Below, piece by piece: positions 1-11,822 of a stretch of 64,000 nucleotides of DNA. The DNA lies in NCBI RefSeq assembly GCF_020379485.1, contig NC_063448.1, positions 8,021,726 through 8,085,725 of the forward strand, in the 5' to 3' direction. How positions within the stretch are numbered: the stretch's first letter is position 1; every line of letters begins with the position of its first letter. The position numbers were made by a program, and so were the translations under genes. Below the pieces are notes generated by a model. That model searched no databases. It had not been told where the DNA came from and worked only from the letters and a program-made list of their open reading frames with translations. The DNA comes from Brassica napus (taxonomy: Eukaryota; Streptophyta; Magnoliopsida; Brassicales; Brassicaceae).

Positions 1-1694
1 ATTATATACGGACATTAAAACTTGCAGAAGTGGAGATTTTAATAAGAGAAGGTGACAGATAATTGGATGCTAATAAGTAACCCAACTTATCACTCCAAGA
101 AAAGCTAACTGCGATAAGCAGGAGTGATAAGTAGAGTAGCTTATCCCTAGGAGTTAATCGGCTACATTTCTCGACGCTATCAGCTCGGAATATTAGTTGC
201 CAGCTGTAACTTTAAAGAGGGGTGATCCTCTACATAACGATGGGTTTACACTTATTTAGGAAGCCGTCGATCTCATACGAAAGCGCTGAGGACGGCGATC
301 TAACGGCTAGAGTTTTATTCAATGTGTCAGGCTTGTCTCAGATCCCTCGTGGCACGACAAAGCTTTATTTATCTTTGACTTCCTTATCCTCGAGTTTGAC
401 TGATATTTACGGATATGACATTGAACCAAATTGCTCTTGATATGCGGTACTACATCGAACATCACGTGATGGAGAAATGTTCAACTCGTAACGAAGATGC
501 TAAAAATGATATACATTTTAAAAATGATATGTAAAGAAGATGCTATAATACGAATATATATATATTAAAAAGTAAGAAACCCTAAAAATGATATACATTT
601 TTTTTTTTATATGATATACATTTTTAACTGCCTAAAAAGTAAAAATGATATACATCTCAGTTTATCGCGATTTATCACGATGTTTTAATAATTCAATGAG
701 ATTCATATAAACACGATACTGATTTTTTGTTCTTTAAATATTTTAGTATTGCTGATCATTTTTTTTGTCGAGCAACATGTGTTGATTAATATGAATGTTG
801 TTATGGTTTTTCTATCAAATTATTCTTTTTAACGTTTTCAATACGGGTAAACTTAGTGTATGATTGGTTGTGTACATTTCCATAAACTCAACTAGAAGAT
901 ATGGACTGTAGTTCTTATTTTTCTACACAAAGACAAATTACTTGCATTGACTATTATTGTTTCGAGAAAGAATTACACAAATTTTAACGCTTTACCTCTT
1001 GACCACACTGTATATAAATACAAACTTTATACTACTTTATAATATAGAATTTAATTAAAATTTTGCTTTTAGGAGCCGGTAGCTAGATGGGAATGAGGTG
1101 GACCACCGCGGTTTTCAACTTTACAAAATGGCAGAGGAAGTACAAGAGGGACCTTAGAAATTAATAAAAATGTAAAACATAAAGATTAATCTCAGCTTTT
1201 TATTTAGAAAAAAAAAGACTGAATGTACTTAGAGAGTTTAAAATTAGGGACAAGATTTCGAAGCAGTATGGGCAGTTAATGTGACTGGTGTAGTCTATTA
1301 TTATTGGCATTCATGTATGTGACTGGTGTATCTAGAGTCGCACGTTTGAGTATTTGACATCTATCCCGTCCAAACACTAACACTGTCGCCTCACCATCAC
1401 CACACGTAAAGTATAACTACATATAATACTCAAACGTATACATGTAGCGACGAATCCAGAATTTTCAATTATATTACTAAACTCGATAAAAAGTCATTCT
1501 CTAAAACATTAAAATAATATTCTTAGCACTTTTAGATTTGTTCAAATTTCAACATAAACGCAAGCAAATAAGAAACTAATGTCTTAGTTACGCTTAAAGA
1601 CTTTCACAAACGAGACTATGGATCATAGGTTAGGATGCTTCAGGCCGAATTTCAGGTTCTTGGAGTAAAAACCATACATTTTTTAATATATACT
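1..1694. other. AT-rich intergenic DNA, no recognised gene
   Basis: No coding exon is recognised with confidence. An open frame at 222-440 (+) starts with a non-ATG codon and resembles nothing I know. Positions 500-655 hold about five imperfect copies of a short unit like AAAATGATATACATTTT. Near the left edge CTTATCACTCC (about 88-98) and GGAGTGATAAG (about 121-131) can form a short stem. The 1060-1165 stretch is less AT-rich and may be a decayed exon, but I cannot assign it. Confidence 0.5.
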
Positions 1695-1940
1695 CTCTTT
1701 GTTCCTAAATATAGGATGTTTAGAATAGTTTTTGTGTTCCAATATGTATGTTGTTCTCATATTTCTAGATAACTTTAAGTTTATCAAAAACTGTGTAATC
1801 AATCAAATTTAATAGTTCTATTTTGTAATTGGTTGAATAGTTTTTAATTTAAAATTTTAATGATATTTTTTTAGATAAAAAATAATTTTCTTAATAAGTG
1901 TGTTTTACCTAAAAAATCTTATATCTAGGAACAGAGAGAG
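1695..1940. mobile_element. Stowaway-like MITE (Tc1/mariner type), diverged
   Basis: The left end CTCTCTTTGTTCCTAAATAT and the right end, read in reverse, CTCTCTCTGTTCCTAGATAT form terminal inverted repeats of about 30 bp. A TA dinucleotide lies directly outside each end (1693-1694 and 1941-1942), the usual mariner/Stowaway target duplication. The interior is AT-rich and has no ORF. It resembles the CTCCCTCCGT family at 24600 but is more diverged. Confidence 0.7.
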
Positions 1941-2065
1941 TATGATTTAGCAACGAAATATACATAATAGTTCAGAAATATTATATAAATTATATAATTT
2001 TTTAGTAAAAATATCATAGAGTTTGCAATATATTACTTTTGTATTTAATAATGTAGCTACTAGCT

Positions 2066-2614
2066 AGTGGCAGAGCCAGAAAATAATTTTAGCGACGTCA
2101 TAATTATTTAACTAAAAGTAATAATTTATTAATATTATTTTTTAAAAAATTATAAACTACTAAAGGTTGGAAAGTTGTTTTAATTTTAAGGAAATTTAAA
2201 TCAATAAAAGAAAAGATATAATGCTAAAAGGATTTTTAAAAATATTTTAAATTGTTGATACATAGAATTTTGAAACGAAAGTATAATAAAACAACTAAAA
2301 CCAAATCGAATGTTTTCATTTAAACTAAAGACATAAATATTGAAATATCTGAAGTTTGAAAGCAAATAAAAAACTGGTTTGATCCATCTTTCACTTTGAA
2401 TCGAGGATTTTAGGCCCATATTATTAAACAGAAAAGAGAGAAAAATCAAACGTGGGTGCAGATAGGAGGAGAATCGAACTTGTTAAAGGGGGTCAATGCA
2501 AGAGATTTTTCACCAACAGAGCACTTGCTCTTTACGTATTTAACCTTACAAATTAAATTTTTATTATTTTAGTGGGGTCAGCTAACCCCCTTCATGTCCA
2601 TGTAGATCCGCCCA
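2066..2614. mobile_element. Non-autonomous hAT-like element (tentative)
   Basis: The left end AGTGGCAGAGCCAG and the reverse of the right end (ATGGGCGGATCTACATG) are weakly inverted copies of each other, like plant elements that start AGTGGCGGAGCCA. Near the right end, a TGGGGTCAGCTAACCCCC palindrome and a tRNA B-box-like stretch (AAGTTCGATTCTCC on the minus strand) are also seen. No coding sequence. Ends and class are uncertain. Confidence 0.35.
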
Positions 2615-3848
2615 TGAATGTTGTAGTCTATGATTCGTGTGACTGACAATCATTTTTTGTTAAAATATTTTAAAGTATTATAATTATAAATACTAGTTTG
2701 AAATTAAGTAATTGTATTTTTGTAAATAATATTGTCAGATGTATTTTATTTTATGTTTAAAACAATTTTATTCAGAAATCGGGCTCCAATAAATACTAAT
2801 TTTGAACTATCCACTATATTTATTATTTGAAGCAAAAAATTATTTTGATTGATGTAAATCAATTTGGTTTTTAAAAAAATATTCTTAAATATTCATGTGG
2901 AAAAAATGGAAAAATAGACATTGTATAAAAAAAGATCCATCAATAATTCTATCACTTTATTATGAAAACAAATTAATGAGAGTCGAAATATTTTTTTATT
3001 AATCCGAAGTATTTCAAGTTTATAGAATAGCTAGACTAATTTTAAAGAAGATGTATGGTTCACGGATATATTCTCTTTATGGATATTTAAATATGTTATA
3101 AACAATGAATTCATATACGCGTAGCCTACTCGATAAATATGGTGGGATACTTTCGAACTTAAGTTGCTTACCAAACCAAAACTCTTTTGTCACTAAACCG
3201 TTTTCGTGTAATTGAGTCAAAATATTTGATTGAAACGATTTTTTATATGAAAAAGTAACTTTTGATAGGATTCGTCACGTATCAATTTTGCAATAAAATT
3301 ACATGTTTACTCGTTAAAAATCGATATACACGATGTTACTATATTGTGACGTAAATATGGTAATTTGCTATCGTTGTGGTGTGTTTTTTTTCTGTGTTAC
3401 AGCAGTTCAGTTCAGTGTGTATATTGTATTACGGGTATTTATTTATAGTTCTTTTACCAGAGTTGTCTTTGCCTACTTCCACGACTAAACAATTCACGGA
3501 TCACGAGAGCGTGGTAAATACAGTAAGCAGTACAGTTCAGATTAATTTACTTGAAGAAAGCGAAGCATCATAAATACACATACCATATCTATAGTTAACA
3601 GAAATTCAAATTGTCAGATAGCAGGGGAAAATATACTCCATTTATTCGTCAATACTCATTTCTTATTTTTAGAAATCTACTTAGACAAATATTCAAATCA
3701 CTTTAAAATTATCATAAATCTTTCATATTATTCAGCCATATAGAAAGCAAGAAAATATATTTGAAAGCATAATTAACAAATCAAAAGGAGAAAAAGCCGA
3801 CAAAAAGGAAGAAATGATACAAATGCTAATAATACAGTACATTGCAAA
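2615..3848. other. AT-rich non-coding stretch
   Basis: No convincing exon, repeat or RNA gene was found. An open frame at 3376-3573 (+) starts with a non-ATG codon, has no recognisable domain and lacks coding composition; I treat it as chance. Confidence 0.5.
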
Positions 3849-4391
3849 ACCCCTGTTCTAAAAATCGGCCGCCTACACGGCTAAGCGGTCGCCTAGACGC
3901 GTAGCGTCACTTTTCCGTTCCGATTTATGCCAAATCGGTTAAAAAAATCGGATATCCGATTTTTTCCGCCTAGACCGCCTAAATGACCGCCTAGCCGCCT
4001 AAATGACCGCCTAGCCGCCTAGGCGGCCGCCTAATCTATTTTTTTATTTTTTTTTTATATATTTTTTTTATTTTTTTGTATTTTTTTTAGTTTTAATAAT
4101 ATTTTTATTTGTTTATTTGATCTAAAATTTTATAAATATCATTTATATTCATAATTTTGATGAAAATTACACTATATTAAGTTTATATATTCTATTTGTG
4201 TGCTTTATACAATCTTAAACATGAAAATGTATTAATGTTATACACAATTAAAGATTAACATGTTTTATAACATAGTAAATCATCTAAAAATTCTGTCCCG
4301 CATAATTTCTGATTAATCTCCGATTTTCTCTTTAGGCGCTAGGCCCAACCCGACCGCCTGACTAGCGCCTACTGCGTTCAGGAACAGGGGT
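3849..4391. mobile_element. Non-autonomous TIR element with GCCTAGGCGG-rich ends
   Basis: The ends ACCCCTGTTC (3849) and GAACAGGGGT (to 4391) are exact 10 bp inverted repeats. The subterminal DNA is GC-rich and made of short inverted and direct repeats of CCGCCTAG(GCGG), including direct repeats of AAATGACCGCCTAGCCGCCT near 3980-4020. The centre (4030-4320) is AT-rich with no ORF. Only AAA is shared by the two flanks, so a 3 bp target duplication is possible but unproven. Similar elements are common in plant genomes; the superfamily is not certain. Confidence 0.6.
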
Positions 4392-5384
4392 AAAACCTAA
4401 CATAAACAAATTTAAATTAAAAGAAAAGGATGAATAGTAAAGGATATTAATAAAATAGGGAGATGTGAAAGATGGTGGTTGCATCTTTGCTTTAACATAA
4501 AATACTACAATAACACTAGTATATAATGGTATGAAAAAGGCTCCGGCCAAAAGTAATGCAAGCGGGTCCTATAGGGGGCGTGTCCGTCCATAAATCTCAC
4601 TCTCACGAGAGAAGTGACGTTTTGATGAAGCTCGCCCCTAACTTCACAATATTTTGTTTATTTACTAATTATAGTTCTCATTTTGTTACAACCCATTGAC
4701 GATGTCAAACGCGTCATACCCACGCGAATACGTTTCTCCGTATACTTGCCGAACTCAGCTTTAAATTTTGGTTTGCATCTGACAAATAGTTTTCTTTTTT
4801 TTTTGATCATTTCCTTTGCTCGGCAACTACACTGGTTTGTAGCTAGTTAAATTGTCCACCAAATACTGTCAAAAGTATATTTGTATGTTAATAATACCGT
4901 AAAGGTTATTATGTTCAAAAGGTATAAATACTGATTAATTGAATAAATAATGAGTTAGTTACGTAGATAGACACAATACGTGTTTCTTTTACCTTGAGAG
5001 ACACATACTGTGGTTAGGACACATTGTCCATACAACTGTCCTTTTGTGGACGAAATTACCTCTGTTTTAGGTGAAAAAAAACTACATGGTCAATTGTATT
5101 TGGTCACACGGTAACTAAGTTTTTTCTAAGTTGCAATTAATGATAAAGTGTATGAACAAAAAAAGTAGGTGTATGGGAGAGAGTGATTGTTTAGTGGCCA
5201 TAGGATCCAAGCTTAAAGATCTAAAATTTTTAAAAGCAAAGATCTGACGGCTGAGGAGATGCTCTAAATCTAGGAGTGGGTTTGGTGCAATTAAGAAGGA
5301 AACGACGTTGTTGAAAGCAGACTATGGCATTAATTTTCGCCAGAGCTTAGTTTTGTGTTGAGATCTAAGGTGTAAAAGAAAGTG
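4392..5384. other. Intergenic DNA
   Basis: No gene is recognised. The stretch after about 5200 becomes purine-rich on the plus strand and leads into the G-rich minisatellite that follows. Confidence 0.45.
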
Positions 5385-6060
5385 AGGCTGGGTTGTTGGC
5401 TGGAGAGACGTGGTTAGATGAGTGATGGTTTGGAGAGGGGTGGGCTAGGGAGATAGTGGGCTCAATAGAATTATGGTCAGGAGATGTAAGGTTATTTGCA
5501 GTAGCGGTCCTAGGTAGAAGCCATGAAAGCATATGCTTCCGGCCTTGTAAAAGTTAAATAAAATTTTGGCCAACAATTTCTAGTATTTTCAGCAGCTCAG
5601 TCGGTTAAAGCTTGAGAGGTTAAGCTAAATGTAACAGGTTCGAGCTGTTACAATCCCCATTATTAATCTTTTTATTTTTTTACAGGCCCACAAATTTTTT
5701 TTGCTTCCGGCCCAAATTGTTTTTGACATTCTCAGGGCCAGGCCTGGTTATCTGGTCCGTGGTTAGGAGATTTGTGATTGGGAGAGTCGTGGTCAAGAGA
5801 GTTGAGATGAGGTGATTGGTTGGTAGGAGAGTGGTGGTTTGGAGAGCAGTGGTTAGGAGTACGGTTGTGGGGTGAGTTGGTGTCTGGAGAGTGGTGGTTA
5901 GGAGAGCAGTGGTTAGGAGAGCGGTGGTGGGGGGGGAGTTGTGGTCTGGAGAGTGATGGTCACTGGCGTGTTGGTGAGGGGAGTTGTGGCTAGGAGAGTG
6001 TTGATGAGAGAGTTGTGGTCAGGAGAGTGGTGGTGCGAGGAGTCGTGGTCGGGACCGACG
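5385..6060. repeat. Degenerate G-rich minisatellite, unit like GAGAGTGGTGGTTAG
   Basis: Imperfect copies of a roughly 15-18 bp unit (GGAGAGTGGTGGTTAGGAGA and variants) run through 5385-5480 and again 5755-6060, interrupted at about 5500-5750 by unrelated DNA holding a tRNA-like segment. The plus strand has clustered GG/GGG runs. An open frame on the minus strand (5913-6137) is only the low-complexity complement (S/H/P/T-rich) and is not called a gene. Confidence 0.6.
5590..5655 (+). other. tRNA-like (pol III A/B box) segment, possibly SINE-derived
   Basis: AGCTCAGTCGGTTAAAGC matches a tRNA D-arm/A box and AACAGGTTCGAGCTGTT matches a T-arm/B box about 30 bases downstream. No complete acceptor stem or cloverleaf can be drawn, so this is not a functional tRNA gene. 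It sits in a block (about 5500-5750) that interrupts the minisatellite and has GCTTCCGGCC repeated near both sides, which suggests an inserted element. Confidence 0.35.
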
Positions 6061-7015
6061 AGATTGTTAAAACCACTTCGTCGAGAAGAATGATGTTGGG
6101 CCCAATATTGACTGAGAATAGGAGATTCAGAACTCACAAAGCAACCATCCGTCGTCTGAAAATAACAAACATCATAATAAGAGTATATAATAAATGTTGT
6201 AGTTAGCTATGTGGTTATGCAATTTCACGTTTTGCTTTTTGGATCTAGAAGAAATCGGGGGAGAAATAAATTAAAGTTCATCTCACCGGTGATGGATTTG
6301 TGAAGAAAGGGGAAGAGATAAGTTCATCGGTTTTGTAAAAAGTTAAAAGTTATCGATTTTGTAAAAAGATAAAAATAAGATTTTGGTTTGGTTATTTGGG
6401 TTGGGTAACGAGTTTGGTTTGTTAGATGAGATGTCTAGTTAACTCAAAATGTCACTTGGTTGAGGATTATCTTAGTAAATCTAGCATGATAAAATGTGTT
6501 AAACATACCATGTGTCTCTAAATGATATTGTAAATTCAACTTGTAAATATTTCCTTAGTTAGAAACAAATAGATCTAAATAGATGAGGTGTCGGGGGGAG
6601 GGAGATTGGTCACTTTCCACTTATGTATGTGTCCCCTTCTCTTACACGTATTCATATGAAAAGTTTAATTGCTTTGCTATTTTCCATATTCTTCATTTTA
6701 TCATATCCCATCGTTTATTTGTCCATATATCTTATCGATTGGGCATCACCTTTGCTTTAGCAAAATTTCAATTTATTTTCTCATTATGTTACTTTTAGGG
6801 TTAAAAATGGAACATGTAAGAAAAACATTTTCCAAATTAGAGTTTTAAGTGAGAAAGTCAGATATATAATGTTACATGATACATTTGAAATATTTCTCAC
6901 AAGTTTTTAAAAGTTTTTGAAAGTGCACATATATATATATTAAAGAATATTATTATTCAATGTGTTAGAAAGATAAATATTCACTTCTTTAAAAACGCTT
7001 CACTAGATTCAGAGC
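6061..7015. other. Intergenic DNA
   Basis: No recognised gene. An open frame at 6583-6798 (+) has no known domain, no splice context and AT-rich composition, so it is not supported as coding. Confidence 0.45.
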
Positions 7016-7602
7016 GGGTCATGATAGGCCTGAGACGGATCGGATATCCGGATAATTTTAAGGTAACCGGATCCGGATCCTTATCCGGCGGATCCATAAT
7101 TTTACTATCCTTATCCGGATCCGGGGTTCTCGGATATCCGGGTGTCGGATATCCTTCTAAAAATTGTAATATCCGGCGGATATCCGGATCCGGATTTGGA
7201 TCCTTAAAATAAATAAAAATTAATATTAATATATAAAAAATATTAAAAATAATTTAAAAATAAAAAAATATATAATGTTTTTAATTATTTCTATGTATAA
7301 TATTACGAAATTTACATAAAATTTATATATACTATTATAAAAATAAAAATATATTAAATTAATTAATTTTTATATATAGATATTACTATTTTTGAAATTG
7401 TTATTAATAAAACCTACGGATCCGGATATCCGGACTAAAAAAATTAAGGTATCCGGATCCGGATCCGGCTTTGACGGATCCAATATTTTACTATCCGGAT
7501 CCGGATTCGACCCCTCTGGATATCCGAATTTTTGGATCGGATCCAGATCAAATCTCAGATCGAATCCGGATCTCGGATAAAAGTCCCAGGCCTAGGTCAT
7601 GG
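7016..7602. mobile_element. Non-autonomous element with GGATATCC/GGATCC arrays
   Basis: The left end GGGTCATGATAGGCCTGAGAC and the reverse of the right end (CCATGACCTAGGCCTGGGAC) are inverted copies. Inside each end are many copies of the palindromes GGATATCC and GGATCC joined as CCGGATATCCGGATCCGG-like strings (7030-7205 and 7418-7580). They flank an AT-rich core (7206-7417) without ORF. The arms can fold on each other. Superfamily not proven; hAT-like is a guess. Confidence 0.5.
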
Positions 7603-7646
7603 TAAAGTGAAATAAAACATTAATTTTAACCTTTTAGGTTAAAGTT

Positions 7647-7980
7647 TTTTTTGTCATCTGTTTTTCATCATTTTTAGGTTAATTTTTTTTTTTAACGTCT
7701 AATTAATTATGCTATTACAACGATGAGAAATATTACATAGACGATTTTACATCTGACAATTCTACCACCAGATGAGAATACACGTCTAACTGCGTTACTC
7801 CGAGCCGTCCTATCAGATCCATGTTCGATGATATGTCTTGCACCATGCTGAAGACTTCTTCTTGTAATATTTTTTCTCCATAATATGCATCATTTACGTT
7901 TTCTGGGGTTTGAACCTCAGACCTCCGAGTGTGTGTAGAAACATTAATGAATCCTTAGTCAAACCACTGCACTAGGGGGG
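7647..7980 (-). mobile_element. SINE-like retroposon, minus strand
   Basis: Read on the minus strand from 7980, an A-box-like TGGTTTGACTAAGG is followed by a B-box-like GAGGTTCAAACCCC, as in a tRNA-derived pol III promoter. A unique body follows, then an A-rich tail (7687-7697 and the A/T-rich stretch to 7647). The direct repeat GGTTAAAGTT lies at both flanks (about 7637-7646 and 7979-7988), consistent with a target duplication. About 330 bp, within the plant SINE range. Alternatives: the end of a LINE, or a pol III-like motif within another element. Confidence 0.5.
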
Positions 7981-8429
7981 TTAAAGTTAATAAACATATG
8001 TTTTTTAATTATAAAAATATTAAAATTTTGTTAAAATTGCTTATGGTTTTCAAAATCTCATGGTTAATTTTGCACGTGACAAATGGAAGTTTAATTTGTC
8101 CAAGACAAACAAATGAACGTTACGCGTGATCAGGTAGGACTTGAAATTTGAATTCTGTGATGTTAAAAATGATTAAGAAAATAATCGTAGTAAACAAGTC
8201 GTTGAGTATCAATTATCAAATGTAAAAACTAGTACTAAAAAACAGAGAAAGGGCTTTTGACGAGAGTAACGAGGCTGTGTGCGTCTCTGTTTCCAAAATC
8301 TAAAGGATCAATAAATTAATTAGACAATAATGCAGCACTTCTTACTATAGATTATTTCAGTGACAACATATCCCACTCAAGAGAGATTTCAGATCCAAAA
8401 ATAAAGCCATAATAAATTCACCGTTATAT

Positions 8430-8655
8430 GGAAAAAAGTTTTTCAGCTACACGATGTTTAGTATAATATGGTGAAAACCATTCAGAGTATTGAAATGTAT
8501 CTATAACTACACGATGTATATGATAATACATGCCACATGTATGAAGTAAATAAATATATGGTGCCAACATTCCAATTGGTTTTAATTGATTTAATGAAAC
8601 ATTTTGGGGTCAATTCGTAATTAAGAAACTTAACTCCGATTAAGGCAAAACCCGA
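8430..8655 (+). repeat. Left TIR of the MULE
   Basis: This pairs in reverse with 12371-12581. Shared blocks include GGAAAAAAGTTT at the tip, CATGCCACATGTA / TACATGTGACATG, and AACTTAACTCCGATTAAGG near the inner edge. Identity by eye is about 85-90% with small indels. Confidence 0.88.
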
Positions 8656-8942
8656 CCCGACACAACTATTTTCCCTCAAATCGAATTCCTTTGGGTTCCA
8701 ACCCGAAAAAATTGGAGATTTCGAAGAAGATAGAGACTGAGAGAGATTTCAGAGTCAGAGAGAGTGATTGTAACTGGGTTTGGTCTAATCGATTCAGTTT
8801 TGGTCTAATCGAATCCAAATGAGCTAAAAGAAGAAATATGGCGACGACGAGCTAAGAATCTGTGAACCCTTGCTTGTTTACTTCGATGATTGGAATCAAT
8901 CGATGTCTTTACCATGTACTAATGATATTATTTTGATAACAG

Positions 8943-11578
8943 TGATTCAATATCAGTGAAGATTAACTGCTTCCACTCGGGTGTGTTCAAAGCTGAAGAT
9001 GGGAAGCTAAATTATGTCGATGGTCTTTTGGAGCAGTTTGAAGTCGATGGTGATGCGGCTTATGAAGAAGTTCGGAAGATCATTGTTAAGATATTTAGAG
9101 TGGGGAGAATGTGGTACAAGTTACCATTTGAGGATATATCAGAGAAGAAGGAGTTGCTTGAAGATGACGAGAAAACCAAAAAGAAGATGAGTTCTAATGG
9201 TCGTTGGTACGAGGAGCTTGATGTCTTCATAGAGAAACCTGAAACTGGTGTTCTTACTGGTGATGGTGCTGTGGTGGACGCAGTGACTGGGAACGAACCT
9301 GTTGATGGTGACGAGTTGGATGTTGAGCAACAAGATGATAATTCTGATGGTGATCATGGTGATCATGAAGCAGGAGAGAGTGAAGATAAGTATCAAGCGA
9401 GTGATGAATCTGATAAAGAAGAGGATATTGACAGAAATTTTGAAGAGGATGTTGAGATGTTTAGGGATGAGAACTATGATGAGGAGATTCCAGACGACGA
9501 GGAGGTATATTCTGACACGGAGGAGTCATCTGATGATGAAGAGGAACAAGCTGAGAGGATGGCTAATAGGGGTGAATTAGATGGCATTTTTAGTCTTAGG
9601 CAGACCTTTTACTGCGGTGAAGAGTTCAAGAAGCAAGTGATCAAATATATTCTGAAGACGAGAAGAAATATAGTCTTCATCAAATGGGAGAAGACAAAGA
9701 TTGGTGCTAAATGTGGTGGTAAAGGATGTGTGTGGTGTATATACTGCTCAGTAGAGAGACCCATCAAGAAATGGATGGTGAAAGTGTATGTTAACACACA
9801 TACGTGCCATCCCACAGGGAAGTGTAAACTCATCAAAGCCCCTGCCATTGCTGAAGTTATGTTGGAGAAAATCAGGAAGAAACCTGAAATGAGTGCTCCA
9901 ATGATTAGAGAAGAGTTTAGGGATAAGTTCTACATCATAATCTCTCTCGAGCAGGCCAAGATTGCGAGGCGTATTGTTCTTGATAAGCTACAGGCCGAGT
10001 GCAATGAGCATTTTGCAAGGCTAAATGACTATGAGATGAAACTATTACGGTAATATTTTTATTTAAATATACTTATGAGTAACTGTTTCTTAATATTTTT
10101 CTTGATAAGCTAAATGTTTTCATTTATTTTTTTCAAATGTAGTTCAAATCCTGATAGCAAAATAGAGATCAATACAACAACAAAACCAAATGGAGCGAAA
10201 GGATTCCACTCCATGTATATCTGCTTTCACAAAATTCGCGTGGCATGGAGGGAATATTGCAGGCCGGTTATTGGATTAGATGGGACATTCCTCAAGCACA
10301 GCTCTCTTCAAGGACTGATTCTCACTGCGATAGGAAGGGATCCCAATAACCATATATATCCAATTGCATGGGCTGTGGTCAACTCTGAGAGCAATGATAA
10401 TTGGCAATGGTTTATTCACAGGTTGAAGATTGATTTGGGTTTAGGTGTGGGTGATCTTGTGACAATCATTTCAGATCAGCATAAGGGATTGATTCATGGA
10501 GTTGCAGTTGAGTTGCTAAGAGCTGAACATAGAGCTTGTGCTAGGCACATTTATTCTAATCTGAAGAAGAATCATAAGTCTGATACACTGAAGCCACTCT
10601 TCTGGCGTATTGCATGTAGCTACAACGAGGCTGACTATGAGAAGAGTTTGGATGTTTTCAAACAGTTTGATCCACTAGCAGCTGACGAGCTTCTGAAGAA
10701 GGATCCTTCTACTTGGTGCAGGGCTTTTTTCCGGATAGGTTCGTGTTGTTCTGATACACACAACAACTTCACTGAGTCTTTCAATAGAACTTTGAAGATA
10801 GCAAGAAAGAAGCCTTTCATTCAGATGCTTGAGTTGATTAGAAGAGATGCAATGCAGCGGATAGCTACTAGATGTAAGACAGCGAAAGATGAGACGAGTC
10901 TCGTTACAAAGAAGGCGAGAAAGGAGGGTGAAAAGTCTTGTGATGAAGCTAAGCATTGCTATTCTTTGCCTAGCACAGGTGGTGATTATGAGTGTGTTGA
11001 ATTTGGAAATGGTTACAGTGTGAATTTTCCATCTCGTAGCTGCGCTTGTAGGAAATGGGACTTATCTGGAATTCCATGTCGCCATGTTGTATCTGTTATC
11101 CGTGAGAACGGTCTCGAGGTTGAAGATTTTATTTCAGATTATTATTTGACATCGAAGTGGCAAGGTTTGTACATGAATGGGTTGAGTCCTGTCAATGGCC
11201 CAAAGTTTTGGAAGAAATCTGGTGGAGACCGTATTGAAGCACCGCCATACAAGAGACCTCCTGGAAGACCAAAAGGGAAGGCAAGGATCAAAGGAGTGAA
11301 TGAATCTCCCAAGAAAAATTCGACCAAAGTTGATCGAAAAGGAAGAATAGGTCATTGTGGTCTATGTGGTGGTGAAGGCCACAACTCAAGGAAGCGTCCT
11401 CTTGAGGTACATTTCATTTGAATTTGTCAATCTTTTGTCTTTGTTGTGTTTGATTTATTCAATTTTCTTGCAGTCTGAAGAAAGCAGAAAGCGTAGGCGC
11501 CTCAACATGGAACAATCAGCTCAGGAACAAGCAATTGAGGACGTTTCCTCAACTGCACCACCTACTACACAAGCTTAA
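8943..11578 (+). CDS. MuDR-type (MULE) transposase, three exons seen
   Basis: DDE transposase expected to cut and paste elements with matching TIRs. Exons: 8943-10049, 10143-11406, 11474-11578; both introns have GT-AG ends and keep the frame. The first seen exon follows a likely acceptor AG at 8941-8942, so a short upstream exon with the start codon is probable but not identified. Domain order: an acidic D/E-rich spacer; the MuDR N-terminal domain (FSLRQTFYCGEEFKK...); the DDE core with GLDGTFLKHS, IISDQHKG and a downstream CARHIYSNLKK; a SWIM zinc finger (CACRKWDLSGIPCRHVV); a C-terminal zinc knuckle (CGLCGGEGHNSRKRP). The knuckle has Arg where the last Cys of CX2CX4HX4C should be. No internal stop was seen. 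Likely nuclear. Confidence 0.85.
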
Positions 11579-11822
11579 TTTGTCTATGCTATGTCTTTTT
11601 TGAACTTCTACGGCATTACTCGGATATGTTTTTATTTTGAATGTTTATTTATGATGAATCGCCTCTTTTGAATGTTTATGTATGATGAATGTTTAAAACT
11701 AATGAGATGAAACTCTATTTTTAATGAAATACCACTTGATGTTCAAAGCATTACAAAGATGTTCAAACCATTACAGAGATTATAAGGACAATACGTGTCT
11801 AAAGCATCATAATAAGAAAGAT

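Noticed and set aside
222..440. 72-codon ORF near the left edge
   Set aside because: Starts with a non-ATG codon, no recognised domain, no splice or promoter context.
1060..1165. Possible final exon of a gene (two frames give plausible peptides)
   Set aside because: Too short, no supporting splice partner or recognised family.
5590..5655. A functional tRNA gene
   Set aside because: A and B box similarity only; no acceptor stem or anticodon arm can be formed.
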